Positions 1 to 10,037 are shown, counted from the stretch's first letter. The stretch is 64,000 nucleotides of DNA from Rhizobiaceae bacterium CPCC 101076 (GCA_003347645.1 QDFX01000003.1:216335-280334), one strand, 5' to 3'. A program made the numbers and translations. The notes: generated by a model not told the origin, from the sequence alone.

Positions 1-107
1 CCGCGGAAGACGAAGAACCGGGAGAGCGACGGCTTTGCGCGCACCGGCTCTTCAGTCTTGTCCTCGATCTGCCCCATGCCGGACACCGCCTGCGCCAGGT
101 TTGTCAC
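1..107 (-). CDS. ABC transporter permease, N-terminal fragment (truncated by window edge)
   Basis: Only the first ~35 codons lie in the window. A GTG at 105-107 follows a GGAG about 6 nt upstream, right after the stop of the binding-protein gene; an ATG at 75-77 is an alternative start. The visible residues are hydrophilic and charged and end in RFFVFRG, as in the cytosolic N-terminus of NitT/TauT-type permeases before the first membrane helix. The assignment rests mainly on position: in this transporter class the permease normally follows the binding protein. No membrane helix is visible yet. Confidence 0.5.
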   Translation of the reverse strand, partial: MTNLAQAVSGMGQIEDKTEEPVRAKPSLSRFFVFR

Positions 108-110
108 GGA

Positions 111-1088
111 TTACTCCGAGACGCCCGCGAGAGCCGAAGGATCGATCTGCGTCGCCGGGTTCAGTTTGTTGTCCGCGGCGCCGTTCTCGAGGTTGAGCCC
201 CATCACGATATCGAAGATGCCGTAGAGCGTGCCCGGCTTGTCCTTCGTGCCGATCAGCTTCTTCGTTTCGGCGAGGTTGGTGTAGCCGAGGCTCGTGTCG
301 AGAATCTCCTTCACCTCCGCCTCGCTAAGATTGTAATGCGGCGCGGCGAGCTTGATGAACTCGGCCGGGTTCTTCTCGTAGAGGGCGACCGCCTGATAGA
401 TGCCTTTGAGGAAGTTCGAATACTTCTTCGGATTCGCCTTCAGGTCGTCCTGACGGGCGGTGATGACGTCGATGATGATGTCGCTGTCCTTCGACGACAG
501 CAGGATCTTGCCCTTCCGGCCGGGGTTCGCGGTGATCGCCTGCGACTGGAACGGCTCATAGGTGCCGACGGCGGAGATCGACGTGTCGGCGAACACGGCA
601 ACCGTATCGGCGGTCGCGATCTCCTTCACCTTGAGATCCTTCAACGTCAGGCCGTCCTTCTTCAGCGCGAGCTGCAGGAGGAGACGGGCGGGGATGTTAG
701 GCTCGACCGCGATCGTCTTGCCCTTGAGGTCGGCCACCGATTTGATCGAGCCGTCGGCGATGACGCCGTCGCCGCCCACCGACTTGTCGATCGTGCCGAT
801 GATGATGCCGGGCGTGCTCTCGTCGCGCGGACGGCCCTGGTGTTCGCCGACCGTCCGCATGTCGACCTCGATGTCTCCGCGCGCGTAGGCGGCCATGACG
901 TTCGAGCGATCGTCTTCGAACTTCATCTGGACCGTCAGGCCGAGGTCTTTGAAATATCCCTTGTCGATGGCAACGAAGACCGGCGCGAAGCCGGGCCAGG
1001 TCGGGGACAGGACGCGGATCGTATCGGCTGCAAAGGAGGGGACGGCGGTCCCGATCAGCAGCGCGGCAGCAAGGACGGGGCGGAACAT
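111..1088 (-). CDS. NitT/TauT-family ABC transporter substrate-binding protein
   Basis: A 325-residue periplasmic binding protein of the SsuA/TauA/ThiY fold class. I chose the ATG at 1086-1088: it has GGAGAG upstream and opens a clean Sec signal (MFRPVLAAALLIG, cleaved after SFA), whereas the longer frame adds an arginine-rich stretch. The mature protein starts with IRVLSPTWPGFAPVFVA and continues GYFKDLGLTV, typical of this family, which scans sulfonates, nitrate, thiamine precursors or aromatic acids. KGKTIAVEP is the usual domain-1 motif. The ligand cannot be read from sequence. The gene is divergent from a LysR regulator and its permease follows, so the operon is probably controlled by that regulator. 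Confidence 0.85.
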   Translation of the reverse strand: MFRPVLAAALLIGTAVPSFAADTIRVLSPTWPGFAPVFVAIDKGYFKDLGLTVQMKFEDDRSNVMAAYARGDIEVDMRTVGEHQGRPRDESTPGIIIGTIDKSVGGDGVIADGSIKSVADLKGKTIAVEPNIPARLLLQLALKKDGLTLKDLKVKEIATADTVAVFADTSISAVGTYEPFQSQAITANPGRKGKILLSSKDSDIIIDVITARQDDLKANPKKYSNFLKGIYQAVALYEKNPAEFIKLAAPHYNLSEAEVKEILDTSLGYTNLAETKKLIGTKDKPGTLYGIFDIVMGLNLENGAADNKLNPATQIDPSALAGVSE

Positions 1089-1133
1089 CGACGCTCTCCA
1101 GAATGCGGGACGAGCGGAGGATCGGCCAACTTC

Positions 1134-1176
1134 ACATCGAAGAAAATTGCTTTTAGTAGAAGGATACATCGAAAAA
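1134..1176. promoter_or_regulatory. Direct repeat in the divergent LysR / binding-protein promoter region
   Basis: The 103-nt divergent intergenic region carries ACATCGAA at 1134 and again at 1166, 32 bp apart (about three helical turns) and followed by A-rich bases both times. It lies just upstream of the LysR gene, where LysR regulators usually bind. Assignment as an operator is inference. Confidence 0.35.
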
Positions 1177-1191
1177 TGCAGAAGTGATTTC

Positions 1192-2123
1192 ATGCGCCGT
1201 CTCGACAACATCGATCTCCGTCTCCTCCGCGTGTTCGTCGCCATTGCTGATGCTCACGGCTTCGCCGACGCGCAGATCGCACTCAATCTCTCGCAATCCA
1301 CGCTTTCGACTCACCTGACCGCGCTGGAACGGAAACTCGGAGCGCCTTTGTGCGAGCGAGGGCGAAGGGGTTTCCGGCTGACCGAGTTCGGCGAGACGAC
1401 CTACGCAGCGGCGCGGCATCTCTTCTCAGACATCGAGAGCTTCGAGGCACGGCTGGGGCGTGGACGCGGCAAGCTGGCCGGCCGACTACGCATCGGCATC
1501 GTAGACGGCGTCGTCACGAGCCAGGAACTCGGACTGCAGAGCGCGATCGGACGCTTCCGCGAATATGCGCCCGACGTGTTTCTCGACCTGTCGCTCGGCA
1601 CACCGGCGGAACTCGAGCGTTGGGTGACGGACGGCCAGCGCGACCTCGTGATAGGACCCATGTCGCAGAAGGCTCCGGGCGTCCGTTACATCGCCTTCTA
1701 CCGCGAGCCCCATGCCCTCTATTGCGGCAAGGACCATCCGCTGTTCTCCAAGAAGGACGAGGCGATCGACAGGCCGGCTATCGAGAATGCGGCGTTCTCG
1801 GTCCGGGGCTATCTCCACTTCGACGACCTCTATCGCCTCAATCATCCACGGCCGGCCGGTACGGTCGTGCATATGGAAGCCCAGGTCATGATGGTCCTGT
1901 CGGGCCGATTCATCGGTTTTCTTCCGCGCCATATCGGCGAGGACTGGGTCAGGCGTGGCCTGATGCGCGCCCTCAAGCCGGAGAGCTATGGCTTCGCCTC
2001 GCAGCATTTCCTCGCGGTTCGCATGGTCGACGCGTCCCGGCCGCTGGTGAGTACGTTCGTCAGCGAGCTGCTGGGGCGAGAGATACCGGGGCGTTTCGCG
2101 GAGCCATCCGGGACGGTCGCGAG

Positions 2124-2127
<4 letters not shown>
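1192..2127 (+). CDS. LysR-family transcriptional regulator
   Basis: A 311-residue LysR protein. The ATG at 1192 opens MRRLDNIDLRLLRVFVAIAD, the usual start of the winged helix; the longer frame upstream has no family similarity. The helix-turn-helix spans about residues 20-40 (LNLSQSTLSTHLTALERKLG), and the effector domain starts near residue 90. It is divergent from the NitT/TauT binding protein, the classical geometry for local control, and its stop overlaps the end of the convergent PotA-like gene by 4 nt. The effector is unknown. Confidence 0.88.
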
Positions 2128-3246
<1,119 letters not shown>

Positions 3247-3266
<20 letters not shown>

Positions 3267-4053
3267 TCAGGACTTTCCCGAGGCCAAGATAGAAATTGGC
3301 GACGGTGAGCAGGGTGGCGGTGATGACGATGTAGATCGCCGAAAGAGCGGCGAGCGTCGGATCGGCGTATTCGCGAACGTAGTTGTACATTGCGACCGGC
3401 AGGGTCTGGGTCGCCTGGCTGGTGACGAACAGCGAACCGGTGAACTCGTTGAAGGACAGGATCGCCGCGAACAGCCAGCCGGAGATCAGGCCCGGCGCGA
3501 GCAGCGGCAGGACAATGGTGACGAGAACCTTCCAGGGCGGCGCGCCGAGGCTGGCCGCCGCGAGTTCAAGACGCTGATCGAGGTTCTGGAGTGAGATGTA
3601 GACGCTTCGGATCACGAACGGCAGCACGATCACCACATGGCAGAACACGACGACCGCGAACGTCCTGCCGAAACCCATCTGCGATGCGAGCATCAGCAGT
3701 CCGAGTCCGATGGTGAAGTGGGGAATGATCAGCGACGACATCAGCACGCTTTCGAGCACGTGCTTGAGCGCGAAATCGTAGCGGTGCAGGGCGTATGCGA
3801 ACGCGGCGCCGACCGTCAGCGCGATCGACGACGCCCAGAGCATGACGATGAGCCCGTTGCGGAAGCCGTGGCGGAAATCGTCGTAGGTCAGTGCCCGCTC
3901 GAACCATTTGAGCGAGAACGCCTGTGGTGGGAAGGTCAGGATGGCCCGGTCGTTGAAGCCGGCGATGACGACGACGACCGCAGGCAATACGAGAAACGCG
4001 ACGACCGCGACCACTGCGAGCCTGAGCGCCCAGTCTAGAGGCGACCGGTTCAT
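3247..4053 (-). CDS. ABC transporter permease (PotC-like)
   Basis: A 268-residue inner-membrane permease with about six hydrophobic segments. The EAA loop is visible as LELAAASLGAPPWKVLVTIVLPLLAPG in two parts (LELAAASLGA, then VTIVLPLLAPG). It starts within an ATGA overlap with the PotB-like gene (4050-4053) and is followed by the ATPase, so the subunits are probably translationally coupled. Family placement is secure; the substrate is not. Confidence 0.9.
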
Positions 4054-4913
4054 GCCTGACCTCCCAGTTGTTCGAGAGGTCGCGTCGCGCGCTTGAACAG
4101 CGCCAGAACAATGATCGTGAAAGCGAGCCCGGCCAGGCTCAGCGCCGCCGCGAACGGGAAATTGAACGAGGCGAAACCGAGCTGATAGACCAGCGTCGAG
4201 ATCGTATTCACCTGACCGCCGCCGATCAGTTGCGGTGTCGCGAAGGCGCTGAATGTCCAGGCGAAGGCCGTGGTCACGCCGGCGATGATGCCGGGCATGG
4301 ACAGCGGCAGTGTCACGGTCAGGAAGGTTCGGGCAGGGCTCGCGCCGAGACTGGCGGCGGCCTTCTCATAACCTTGGTCGATATGGGAGATTGCGGCCGA
4401 GAGCATGATCACCATGACGGGCAGGGTGACGTGCACCAGCGCGACGACGACGCCGAACGTCGTGAACATCATCTGGAGTGGCCGATCGATCAGGCCGAGA
4501 TTGAGCAACACGCTGTTCACGAAGCCCGAATTGCCGAGCACGATGATCCAGGAATAGGTGCGCACGACTTCGCCGAGGAACAGCGGCGTGACAGCGGTGA
4601 CCAGCAGCGCGGATTTCAGGACGCGGCTCTTCGCGCGCACGAGCATGAAGGCGAGCGGATAAGCGAGCACCAGCGTGATGAGAGCGGTCTCGATGCAAAT
4701 CAGCAGCGTATCGAGGAATGCCCGCGCATAGATCGGCTTGCCCATCTGCGCGAAATTGCCGAGCGAGAAGCCGCCGGGCTCGAGCTCACCCGGGATGTAG
4801 GCCCTCAGGCTGAACTGCAGGATGGCAATGACCGCTGCGCTGAAACCCACCGCGATCAATGCGGCCGGCGACACGAACAGTCGCAGGAAGGGGCGGTCGG
4901 ATAGGGCGGACAA
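4050..4913 (-). CDS. ABC transporter permease (PotB-like)
   Basis: A 287-residue permease with a first membrane helix at residues ~12-32, a periplasmic loop (SLRAYIPGELEPGGFSL) and the EAA loop motif YEKAAASLGASPARTF. It is the first membrane subunit of the operon and lies 53 nt downstream of the binding-protein stop; that gap holds a strong hairpin (4931-4956). It pairs with the PotC-like permease to form the channel. Confidence 0.9.
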   Translation of the reverse strand: MSALSDRPFLRLFVSPAALIAVGFSAAVIAILQFSLRAYIPGELEPGGFSLGNFAQMGKPIYARAFLDTLLICIETALITLVLAYPLAFMLVRAKSRVLKSALLVTAVTPLFLGEVVRTYSWIIVLGNSGFVNSVLLNLGLIDRPLQMMFTTFGVVVALVHVTLPVMVIMLSAAISHIDQGYEKAAASLGASPARTFLTVTLPLSMPGIIAGVTTAFAWTFSAFATPQLIGGGQVNTISTLVYQLGFASFNFPFAAALSLAGLAFTIIVLALFKRATRPLEQLGGQA

Positions 4914-4930
4914 TGCCGGGTCTCCTTGTG

Positions 4931-4956
4931 GAGGCGGAGCGGTCTGGCTCCGCCTC
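4931..4956 (-). promoter_or_regulatory. GC-rich stem-loop between binding-protein and permease genes
   Basis: A perfect 10-bp inverted repeat, GAGGCGGAGC and GCTCCGCCTC, flanks a 6-nt loop just after the PotD-like stop codon. No T-tract follows on the minus strand, so it is unlikely to be a simple terminator. The position suits an RNA-stability or partial attenuation element that raises binding-protein mRNA over permease mRNA. The stem is seen directly; the role is inferred. Confidence 0.65.
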
Positions 4957-4966
4957 TTTCAGCCGT

Positions 4967-5998
4967 TCAGCGAGCGATCATGTTCTCGGCGAACCATTTG
5001 CGCCATTCGCCGGTCTTCTCGGCGCGAAGCTTGTGGTCGATGATGATCGCCTGGGACTTCCACTGCTCGGGAGTGGTGAACACCCCCGGAAGAGCCGCGG
5101 TCTCGGGCTTCAGCTTTGCATTGTCGACCACCGGGCTGCCTTTCTTGAACTCGGCGATGGCGGCCTGCACGTCCGGGTCGAGCGCGGCGTTGATGAATTT
5201 GTAGGCAAGCTCGCTCTTCTTCGTGCCAGCCATGACCGCCATCGTGTCGACGCCGAGCACCGCGCCTTCCTTGGGGATGATGATCTCGACCGGAACGCCC
5301 TGCGATTTCATGTAATAACCGTTCATCGACAGCAGGACCTGGATCGGCGTCTCACCGGTCGACAGCAGCTGCTGACTGTTGGCGTCGTTGGTATAGAAGG
5401 CCTTGAAATTCGGCTTCAGTTCGAGAAGCTTCGCCTGGCCCTTTTCCCACGTCGCCGCGTCGCCGCCTGACAGCATGGCCGAGACCACCATGATGTGGCT
5501 CGGATCGAAGTCCGGCGAGGCGAGCATGCCCTTGAACTCGGGTTTCCAGAGATCCGCCCAGCTTTCGATCTTGGCGCCTTTGGGCAGAAGGTCGGGACGA
5601 TATCCGATCGTATAGACATAGGCCCAAGAGCCAATGTGGTAGGGGCTGATCTTCGCCTGCTCGACAAGATGCGAGGCATTCGGGATCTTCGACAGGTCGA
5701 GCTGCTCGTAGAGGCCGTCGTTCGCGTACAGCCAGCCGACATGCGAGGTGGTGAAGGTGATGTCGCTCTCGGGCGCGCCCTTGGCGAGCTTGGCCTTGTT
5801 GAGGCGGTCGATCGTGCCACCGGTGATGTACTCGACCGCGACACCCGTATCCGCCGTGAACTTCTTGGCGATGGTTTCGGCGATGAGATCGCGGAAGCTG
5901 CCGCCCCAGGTGCTGACGACGAGTTTTTCCTGAGCTTGGGCCGGCCCTGCCAACAATGCGGCGGCCACGGCCATTGCCGAGATGATGTGTCTTTTCAC
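4967..5998 (-). CDS. Extracellular substrate-binding protein, spermidine/putrescine type (PotD-like)
   Basis: A 343-residue type II periplasmic binding protein. It uses a GTG start at 5996-5998 with AGGAG 8 nt upstream. The signal peptide is residues 1-22 (MKRHIISAMAVAAALLAG, cleavage near AQA). The mature start LVVSTWGGSFRD and the segment IESWADLWKPEFKGMLASPD are typical of the PotD/opine-binding group. It is the first gene of the importer operon, with a ~280-nt leader upstream that contains a large inverted repeat. Confidence 0.9.
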   Translation of the reverse strand: MKRHIISAMAVAAALLAGPAQAQEKLVVSTWGGSFRDLIAETIAKKFTADTGVAVEYITGGTIDRLNKAKLAKGAPESDITFTTSHVGWLYANDGLYEQLDLSKIPNASHLVEQAKISPYHIGSWAYVYTIGYRPDLLPKGAKIESWADLWKPEFKGMLASPDFDPSHIMVVSAMLSGGDAATWEKGQAKLLELKPNFKAFYTNDANSQQLLSTGETPIQVLLSMNGYYMKSQGVPVEIIIPKEGAVLGVDTMAVMAGTKKSELAYKFINAALDPDVQAAIAEFKKGSPVVDNAKLKPETAALPGVFTTPEQWKSQAIIIDHKLRAEKTGEWRKWFAENMIAR

Positions 5999-6125
5999 TG
6001 ACGCGACTCCTTGTTGAAATTGTCAGATCGCCTGTAGCAAATGGCGTGCCAGCTAAAGTAATGACGCTAATCAAAGATTGATTATTGGTGATGCTTCTAG
6101 AAGTATATGTAGAGTGAAGACACAA

Positions 6126-6164
6126 GTGTTCACACGTATTCTCGGAAGAATACTGAGTGAACAC
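6126..6164. promoter_or_regulatory. 39-nt near-perfect inverted repeat between the TRAP and PotD-like operons
   Basis: The left arm GTGTTCACACGTATTCT and right arm AGAATACTGAGTGAACAC pair over 15 bases with one small internal asymmetry around a CGGA loop. The element lies about 128 nt before the PotD-like start and about 114 nt after the TRAP operon stop. It could be an operator for the importer or the terminator of the TRAP operon; downstream on the minus strand there is only a loosely T-rich stretch (TTGTGTCTTC), so a strong intrinsic terminator is doubtful. Other palindromes nearby include CTTCTAGAAG and AATCA-N5-TGATT. Confidence 0.6.
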
Positions 6165-6277
6165 ATATTCGACGACGGATCGTTCGATTGACCCCGCCTC
6201 TGAGACAGCGTGTCCCCAAGAGGTGGATCAGTAAAATATTTTTAGTTTTTGATTTGCATCGAGAAATCAGATGCAGA

Positions 6278-7210
6278 TCAGTAGCCGCGTTTCACATCCA
6301 CGCAAAAATCCAGCTTTTCACCGATGCGAACGCGGCGGATGTTCTCTGCAATCTGCGGTGCAGCAGAGGAGGGTAGGGCGATCGACGCCAGATGGGGCGT
6401 GATCAGGACGTTCGGCAAAGTCCAGAGAACATCGTCCGCAGGAAGCGGCTCGGTCTGGAACACATCCAGCGTCGCTTCGGCTATCCGGCCGCCTTGCAGT
6501 GCCGCAACGAGCGCCTGCTGGTCGACGATGTCGCCGCGCGAGACATTGATGAGCTTCGCGCCTTTCGGCAGCAGCGACAGTTCGCGAGCTCCGATCCGGC
6601 CTCGTGTTTCCGGGGTGGCGGGCAGCATTACAACCAGAATATCGGTTTCGGCGAGTACCTGATCGAGTGCGTCGGCTCCGGCGAAGCAACTGACGCCTTC
6701 GATATCCTTGAGAGAGCGAGACCAGCCACGGACGTCGAAGCCTTGGCGCACGAGTTCGCCCGCCGCATATCCGCCGAGCTCACCGAGCCCAAGCACGCTG
6801 ACGCGGATGTCTCGTGCTTCTCGCGGGTGGACGTAGTGCCATCGATGCTCGCGCTGCGCCCGCTCGAAGACCGGGATGTCTCGGGCATAGCGAAGCACTG
6901 CGAAGAGCACGAAGCCGGCCATCATCCGAGACATGTTCGGATCGGACAATCGCGTGATCGGAACGTCCGGCAGGTCGTCGCGCCCGACAAGGGAATCCAC
7001 GCCGGCGCCGAGATTGATCACCAGCTTGAGGTTCGGATAACGCGCGAAGAACCCCGCCGGTGGGTTCCAGACGAGCGCATAGCGGACGGAGGCCGGATCC
7101 AGGGCCTCATCGGCCCGACGAATGTCAAGGTCCGGAAGCCCGCTCTCGAGCGCCTTCCGCCAGGCGTCGAAATCGTCGAACTGGCTATAGAAAATCAGTG
7201 TGTCGCGCAT
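6278..7210 (-). CDS. D-2-hydroxyacid dehydrogenase (GhrA-like)
   Basis: A 310-residue NAD(P)-dependent 2-hydroxyacid dehydrogenase, reducing 2-oxoacids such as glyoxylate or hydroxypyruvate or the reverse. The Rossmann motif GLGELGG is near residue 141; catalytic Arg lies in NVSRGDIVD, Glu in FQTEPLP and His in TPHLAS, all in the usual order. It is the last gene of the TRAP operon, 7 nt after the small unknown gene. A role in oxidising or reducing the hydroxyacid imported by the TRAP system fits, but the substrate is unknown. Confidence 0.88.
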   Translation of the reverse strand: MRDTLIFYSQFDDFDAWRKALESGLPDLDIRRADEALDPASVRYALVWNPPAGFFARYPNLKLVINLGAGVDSLVGRDDLPDVPITRLSDPNMSRMMAGFVLFAVLRYARDIPVFERAQREHRWHYVHPREARDIRVSVLGLGELGGYAAGELVRQGFDVRGWSRSLKDIEGVSCFAGADALDQVLAETDILVVMLPATPETRGRIGARELSLLPKGAKLINVSRGDIVDQQALVAALQGGRIAEATLDVFQTEPLPADDVLWTLPNVLITPHLASIALPSSAAPQIAENIRRVRIGEKLDFCVDVKRGY

Positions 7211-7217
7211 CGGTCGT

Positions 7218-7460
7218 TCACTTCAGCATCGGCCCGATCGCCGTACGTTCCCGCATGAAATAGAAGCCGTCCTGCTCGATCGCGATCGTCGCGTCCTCGA
7301 ACTCCGGAAAGCGGGTAGATTCGATACGGCGGAAGTCTTCCCAATAGCCGCTCTCGTCGATCATCGGTAGTGCCGTCAGGCCGTCCACCGGCATCACCGC
7401 CCAGATCTTGGACCGGACATTGGTGCCGCGAACCCAGTTCATGATCGTCCACTCAGCCAA
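7218..7460 (-). CDS. Small conserved-looking protein of unknown function in the TRAP operon
   Basis: An 80-residue reading frame opening at TTG (7458-7460) with GGAG 7 nt upstream; the only in-frame ATG (7440-7442) has a poorer site, so I prefer TTG. It is soluble-looking, with no signal peptide or membrane helix. Aromatic and acidic residues are frequent (WEDF, FPEFEDATI, FYFMRE). It sits between the GST-like and hydroxyacid dehydrogenase genes with short gaps, so it is very likely translated. I do not recognise the family. It could be a small accessory or dodecin-sized ligand-binding protein, but nothing in the sequence proves it. Confidence 0.6.
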   Translation of the reverse strand: MAEWTIMNWVRGTNVRSKIWAVMPVDGLTALPMIDESGYWEDFRRIESTRFPEFEDATIAIEQDGFYFMRERTAIGPMLK

Positions 7461-7490
7461 GATACTTCTCCAGTTCAGGTGCGGGACCGC

Positions 7491-8093
7491 TCAGGCGTCC
7501 ATCGGCACGGTCATCTTCATCGACGGGCGTTCGGAAAACGCGGCGAACCAATCCGCCAGTAGCGGGTGAGGCGAGCGCCAGTCGATCTCGGGATAGCGAA
7601 AGTCGAGATAACCGAGGGCGCAGCCGCAGGCGATTGCGCCGATAGTAAGATTGGAAGGCACATTGTCCGCCATGCTAGCAACCGCACGATGGACCTTGGC
7701 GAGCTGAGCGTCGCGCCAGCCCTGCCACTGACGTTCGGCTGGTCGCATCAATGCCTCATAGCGCGCGCCGAGCGCGGCATCGATCAGGCCGTCGCCGAGT
7801 GCCTGTTGGGTCAGCGCCCGCCAGCGGGCCTTGCCTCCTGCCGGGAACACTTTGACGCCCGACGAGCGCGCGTCGAGGAATTCGCAGATCACCCGGCTGT
7901 CGAACAAGGTCTCTCCGTCGACGACCAATGCTGGGATCTTCCCGAGCGGATTGGCGCGATTCAGGTCCTCATTGGGCGTGACCGGGCTTGCGGTGGTGAA
8001 CACGATCTCGATGTCGTCGACTTGGCCGGTCTCATGCGCGACGACCATCACCTTCCGCGTATAGGCGGACGTTGGCGCGTAAAGCAGCTTCAT
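7491..8093 (-). CDS. Glutathione S-transferase family protein
   Basis: A 200-residue protein with the thioredoxin-like GST N-domain: MKLLYAPTSAYTRKV carries the usual catalytic Ser/Tyr region, GKIPALV the cis-proline, and ETLFDSRVICEFLDA the glutathione gamma-glutamyl site. The helical C-domain covers residues ~85-200. It starts 10 nt after the DctM stop with GAGGG upstream. In a carboxylate catabolism operon it could be an isomerase or dehalogenase-like enzyme rather than a detoxification transferase; this is unproven. Confidence 0.85.
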   Translation of the reverse strand: MKLLYAPTSAYTRKVMVVAHETGQVDDIEIVFTTASPVTPNEDLNRANPLGKIPALVVDGETLFDSRVICEFLDARSSGVKVFPAGGKARWRALTQQALGDGLIDAALGARYEALMRPAERQWQGWRDAQLAKVHRAVASMADNVPSNLTIGAIACGCALGYLDFRYPEIDWRSPHPLLADWFAAFSERPSMKMTVPMDA

Positions 8094-8103
8094 GGCTGTT
8101 CCC

Positions 8104-9384
8104 TCAGTCCTTCATGTAGTTCGGTAGCCAGGTGCTGATCTCCGGCACCGCCATCAGCAGGATGGTGAAGAGGATGATCGCCACGAAGAACGGAATGCAG
8201 GCCTTGAACACTCGGATCTGATCCACGTTTGCGATCCGGCCGGAAATAATGAGCGCAATCCCGATCGGCGGATGGAGTTGGCCGATGACGACCGCCATCA
8301 CCATGAGTACGCCGAAATGCACGAGGTCGATCTGGTAAGCCAGCAAGGTCGGCATGATGACCGGGATCAAAACCGGGATCAGCGGATCGATGAACATGCC
8401 GGCGATGATCGCGAGAACCATCAGCGCGGCGAGGCGCATGAACATACTGTCGCCGACTGCCAGCACATCGACGAAGGTGGCGAGCGCCTCCGGTACATGG
8501 GCGCTGGCGAGGCTGACCCCGAGCGCGCCGGACAGGCCGACCATCAGGAGGAGCTCGCCGGATAGCTGCACGGAGGCGAGTCCTGCTCGATAGATCTCGC
8601 GCGGGCCAATGCTGCGGTAGACGAAGACGGACACGAGCAGCGCATAGACGACGCCGAACGCGCCGCCCTCGGTTGGCGTGAACACGCCGATCGTGGTTCC
8701 GCCGACGATGATCAGCGGCATTCCAATCGAGAAGAACGCGGCCTTGAACGTGGTCCAGATTTCGGACCAGGAGAGATCGCCGTGGCGCGGGAAATTGCGG
8801 GTGCGGGCGAGGACGAACACCACGCCCATGAAGACGAGCCCCATGAGAATGCCGGGGATGATGCCGGCCATGAACAGCGCGCCGAGTGAGGTGCCGGTTA
8901 CCGCCGAATAGAGGATCATCGGCGAACTCGGCGGGATCATCGGGCCGACACCGGAGGAGGCGGCGCAGGTCGCGGCCGCGAAACCCGGGCTGTAGCCCTC
9001 CTTCTTCATCGCCGGGATGGTGATCGAGCCGGTGCCTGCGATGTCCGCGGTCGAGGAACCGAACATGCCGCCGAGGAAGATGCTGGTGACGACGTCGACC
9101 TGCGCGAGGCCGCCGCGCATCCAGCCGACCAGCGAATGGGCGAAGTCGAACAGCCGGGATGACAGGCCACCGACATTCATCAGCACGCCGGCCAGCACGA
9201 ACAAGGGCAAGGACAGGAGCGAGTAGTCGCCGAGCCCATTCAGGATCGACTGGGGCATGACCAGCGCCCATTGCCCGCCCAGCCAAAGTCCAATGGCGAC
9301 CGCGCCAGTCAGCGCCGCAATCATCGGAACCCCGATGACCAAGAGAAAGACGAGAAGCGAAATGCCGATGAGGGCGCCGACCAT
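8104..9384 (-). CDS. dctM: TRAP transporter large permease (DctM)
   Basis: A 426-residue integral membrane protein with about 12 hydrophobic segments, the expected length for DctM. Typical segments are SLPLFVLAGVLMN, MFGSSTADIAGTGSI and IPPSSPMILYS. It carries out Na+-driven uptake of a carboxylate delivered by the DctP protein encoded upstream. It follows DctQ by 26 nt. Confidence 0.93.
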   Translation of the reverse strand: MVGALIGISLLVFLLVIGVPMIAALTGAVAIGLWLGGQWALVMPQSILNGLGDYSLLSLPLFVLAGVLMNVGGLSSRLFDFAHSLVGWMRGGLAQVDVVTSIFLGGMFGSSTADIAGTGSITIPAMKKEGYSPGFAAATCAASSGVGPMIPPSSPMILYSAVTGTSLGALFMAGIIPGILMGLVFMGVVFVLARTRNFPRHGDLSWSEIWTTFKAAFFSIGMPLIIVGGTTIGVFTPTEGGAFGVVYALLVSVFVYRSIGPREIYRAGLASVQLSGELLLMVGLSGALGVSLASAHVPEALATFVDVLAVGDSMFMRLAALMVLAIIAGMFIDPLIPVLIPVIMPTLLAYQIDLVHFGVLMVMAVVIGQLHPPIGIALIISGRIANVDQIRVFKACIPFFVAIILFTILLMAVPEISTWLPNYMKD

Positions 9385-9410
9385 TGCGTGAAAGCCTCGT
9401 TTGTTGGTGG

Positions 9411-10016
9411 TCAGGCCTTGGCGGCCAGCAGACGCCCGCCTTCGACGATGAAGGCAAGGACGACGAGAATGGCGCCGATGAACAGCGCCGAGGTGAACCA
9501 GCTCGTGGGCAGGTCGAGATAGAGAGTGGTGTCATTGCCGAAGAGCTTCAGCTGGTTGAAACCGCCGACGGCGACGTAACAGAACGCGGCTGCTGAAAAG
9601 ACGCTGGCGAAGATGTCCACGGACCTGCGCAGCCGCGGCGGCATCATGTCCATGAAGTATTCGATGCGGATCAGCTCCCGCTGGCGGATCGACAGATACA
9701 CGCCGCACATCGCGAGCCAGGGCATCAGCGCCACGATCAGTTCGTCGGCCCAGATGACGGTGAAGTTGAAGATGTAGCGCGTCGTCGCATTGCCGAAGAT
9801 CAGCAAGGTGATCCCGCCCAGGATCGCGACGCCCACGAACCCGATCAGTCCATCGATAACACGCTCGACGGGCGTCTCGGCCTGACGAAATCCGAGCTCG
9901 AATTCGCTCAGCGCGTCCTGAGCTGAAATCTCGAGATCGATCGGCGTTCCATCGCCGGCATATTCCACCGGCTCGTGCGGCCCAGGTCGGGCTTGATGCT
10001 GATTGCGCTTGTCCAT
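9411..10016 (-). CDS. dctQ: TRAP transporter small permease (DctQ) with long N-terminus
   Basis: A 201-residue protein with four membrane helices beginning near residue 57 (IDGLIGFVGVAILGGITLLIF), then FTVIWADELIVALMPWLAM, the family signature. The ATG at 10014-10016 has AGGA upstream; the longer frame lacks support. About 55 hydrophilic, acidic residues precede the first helix, longer than in a typical DctQ (~160 residues), and may be a cytosolic tail. Two strong stem-loops separate it from DctP. Confidence 0.9.
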   Translation of the reverse strand: MDKRNQHQARPGPHEPVEYAGDGTPIDLEISAQDALSEFELGFRQAETPVERVIDGLIGFVGVAILGGITLLIFGNATTRYIFNFTVIWADELIVALMPWLAMCGVYLSIRQRELIRIEYFMDMMPPRLRRSVDIFASVFSAAAFCYVAVGGFNQLKLFGNDTTLYLDLPTSWFTSALFIGAILVVLAFIVEGGRLLAAKA

Positions 10017-10037
10017 GATCCACAATCCTAAGGCTGC

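Noticed and set aside
336..1187. Long plus-strand frame opposite the NitT/TauT binding-protein gene
   Set aside because: Arg/Asp-rich shadow of a gene with clear family similarity on the other strand.
6180..6277. Hairpin GCATC-N9-GATGC near 6258-6276 as the TRAP operon terminator
   Set aside because: On the minus strand it is followed by an A-rich, not a T-rich, stretch, so it does not fit an intrinsic terminator.
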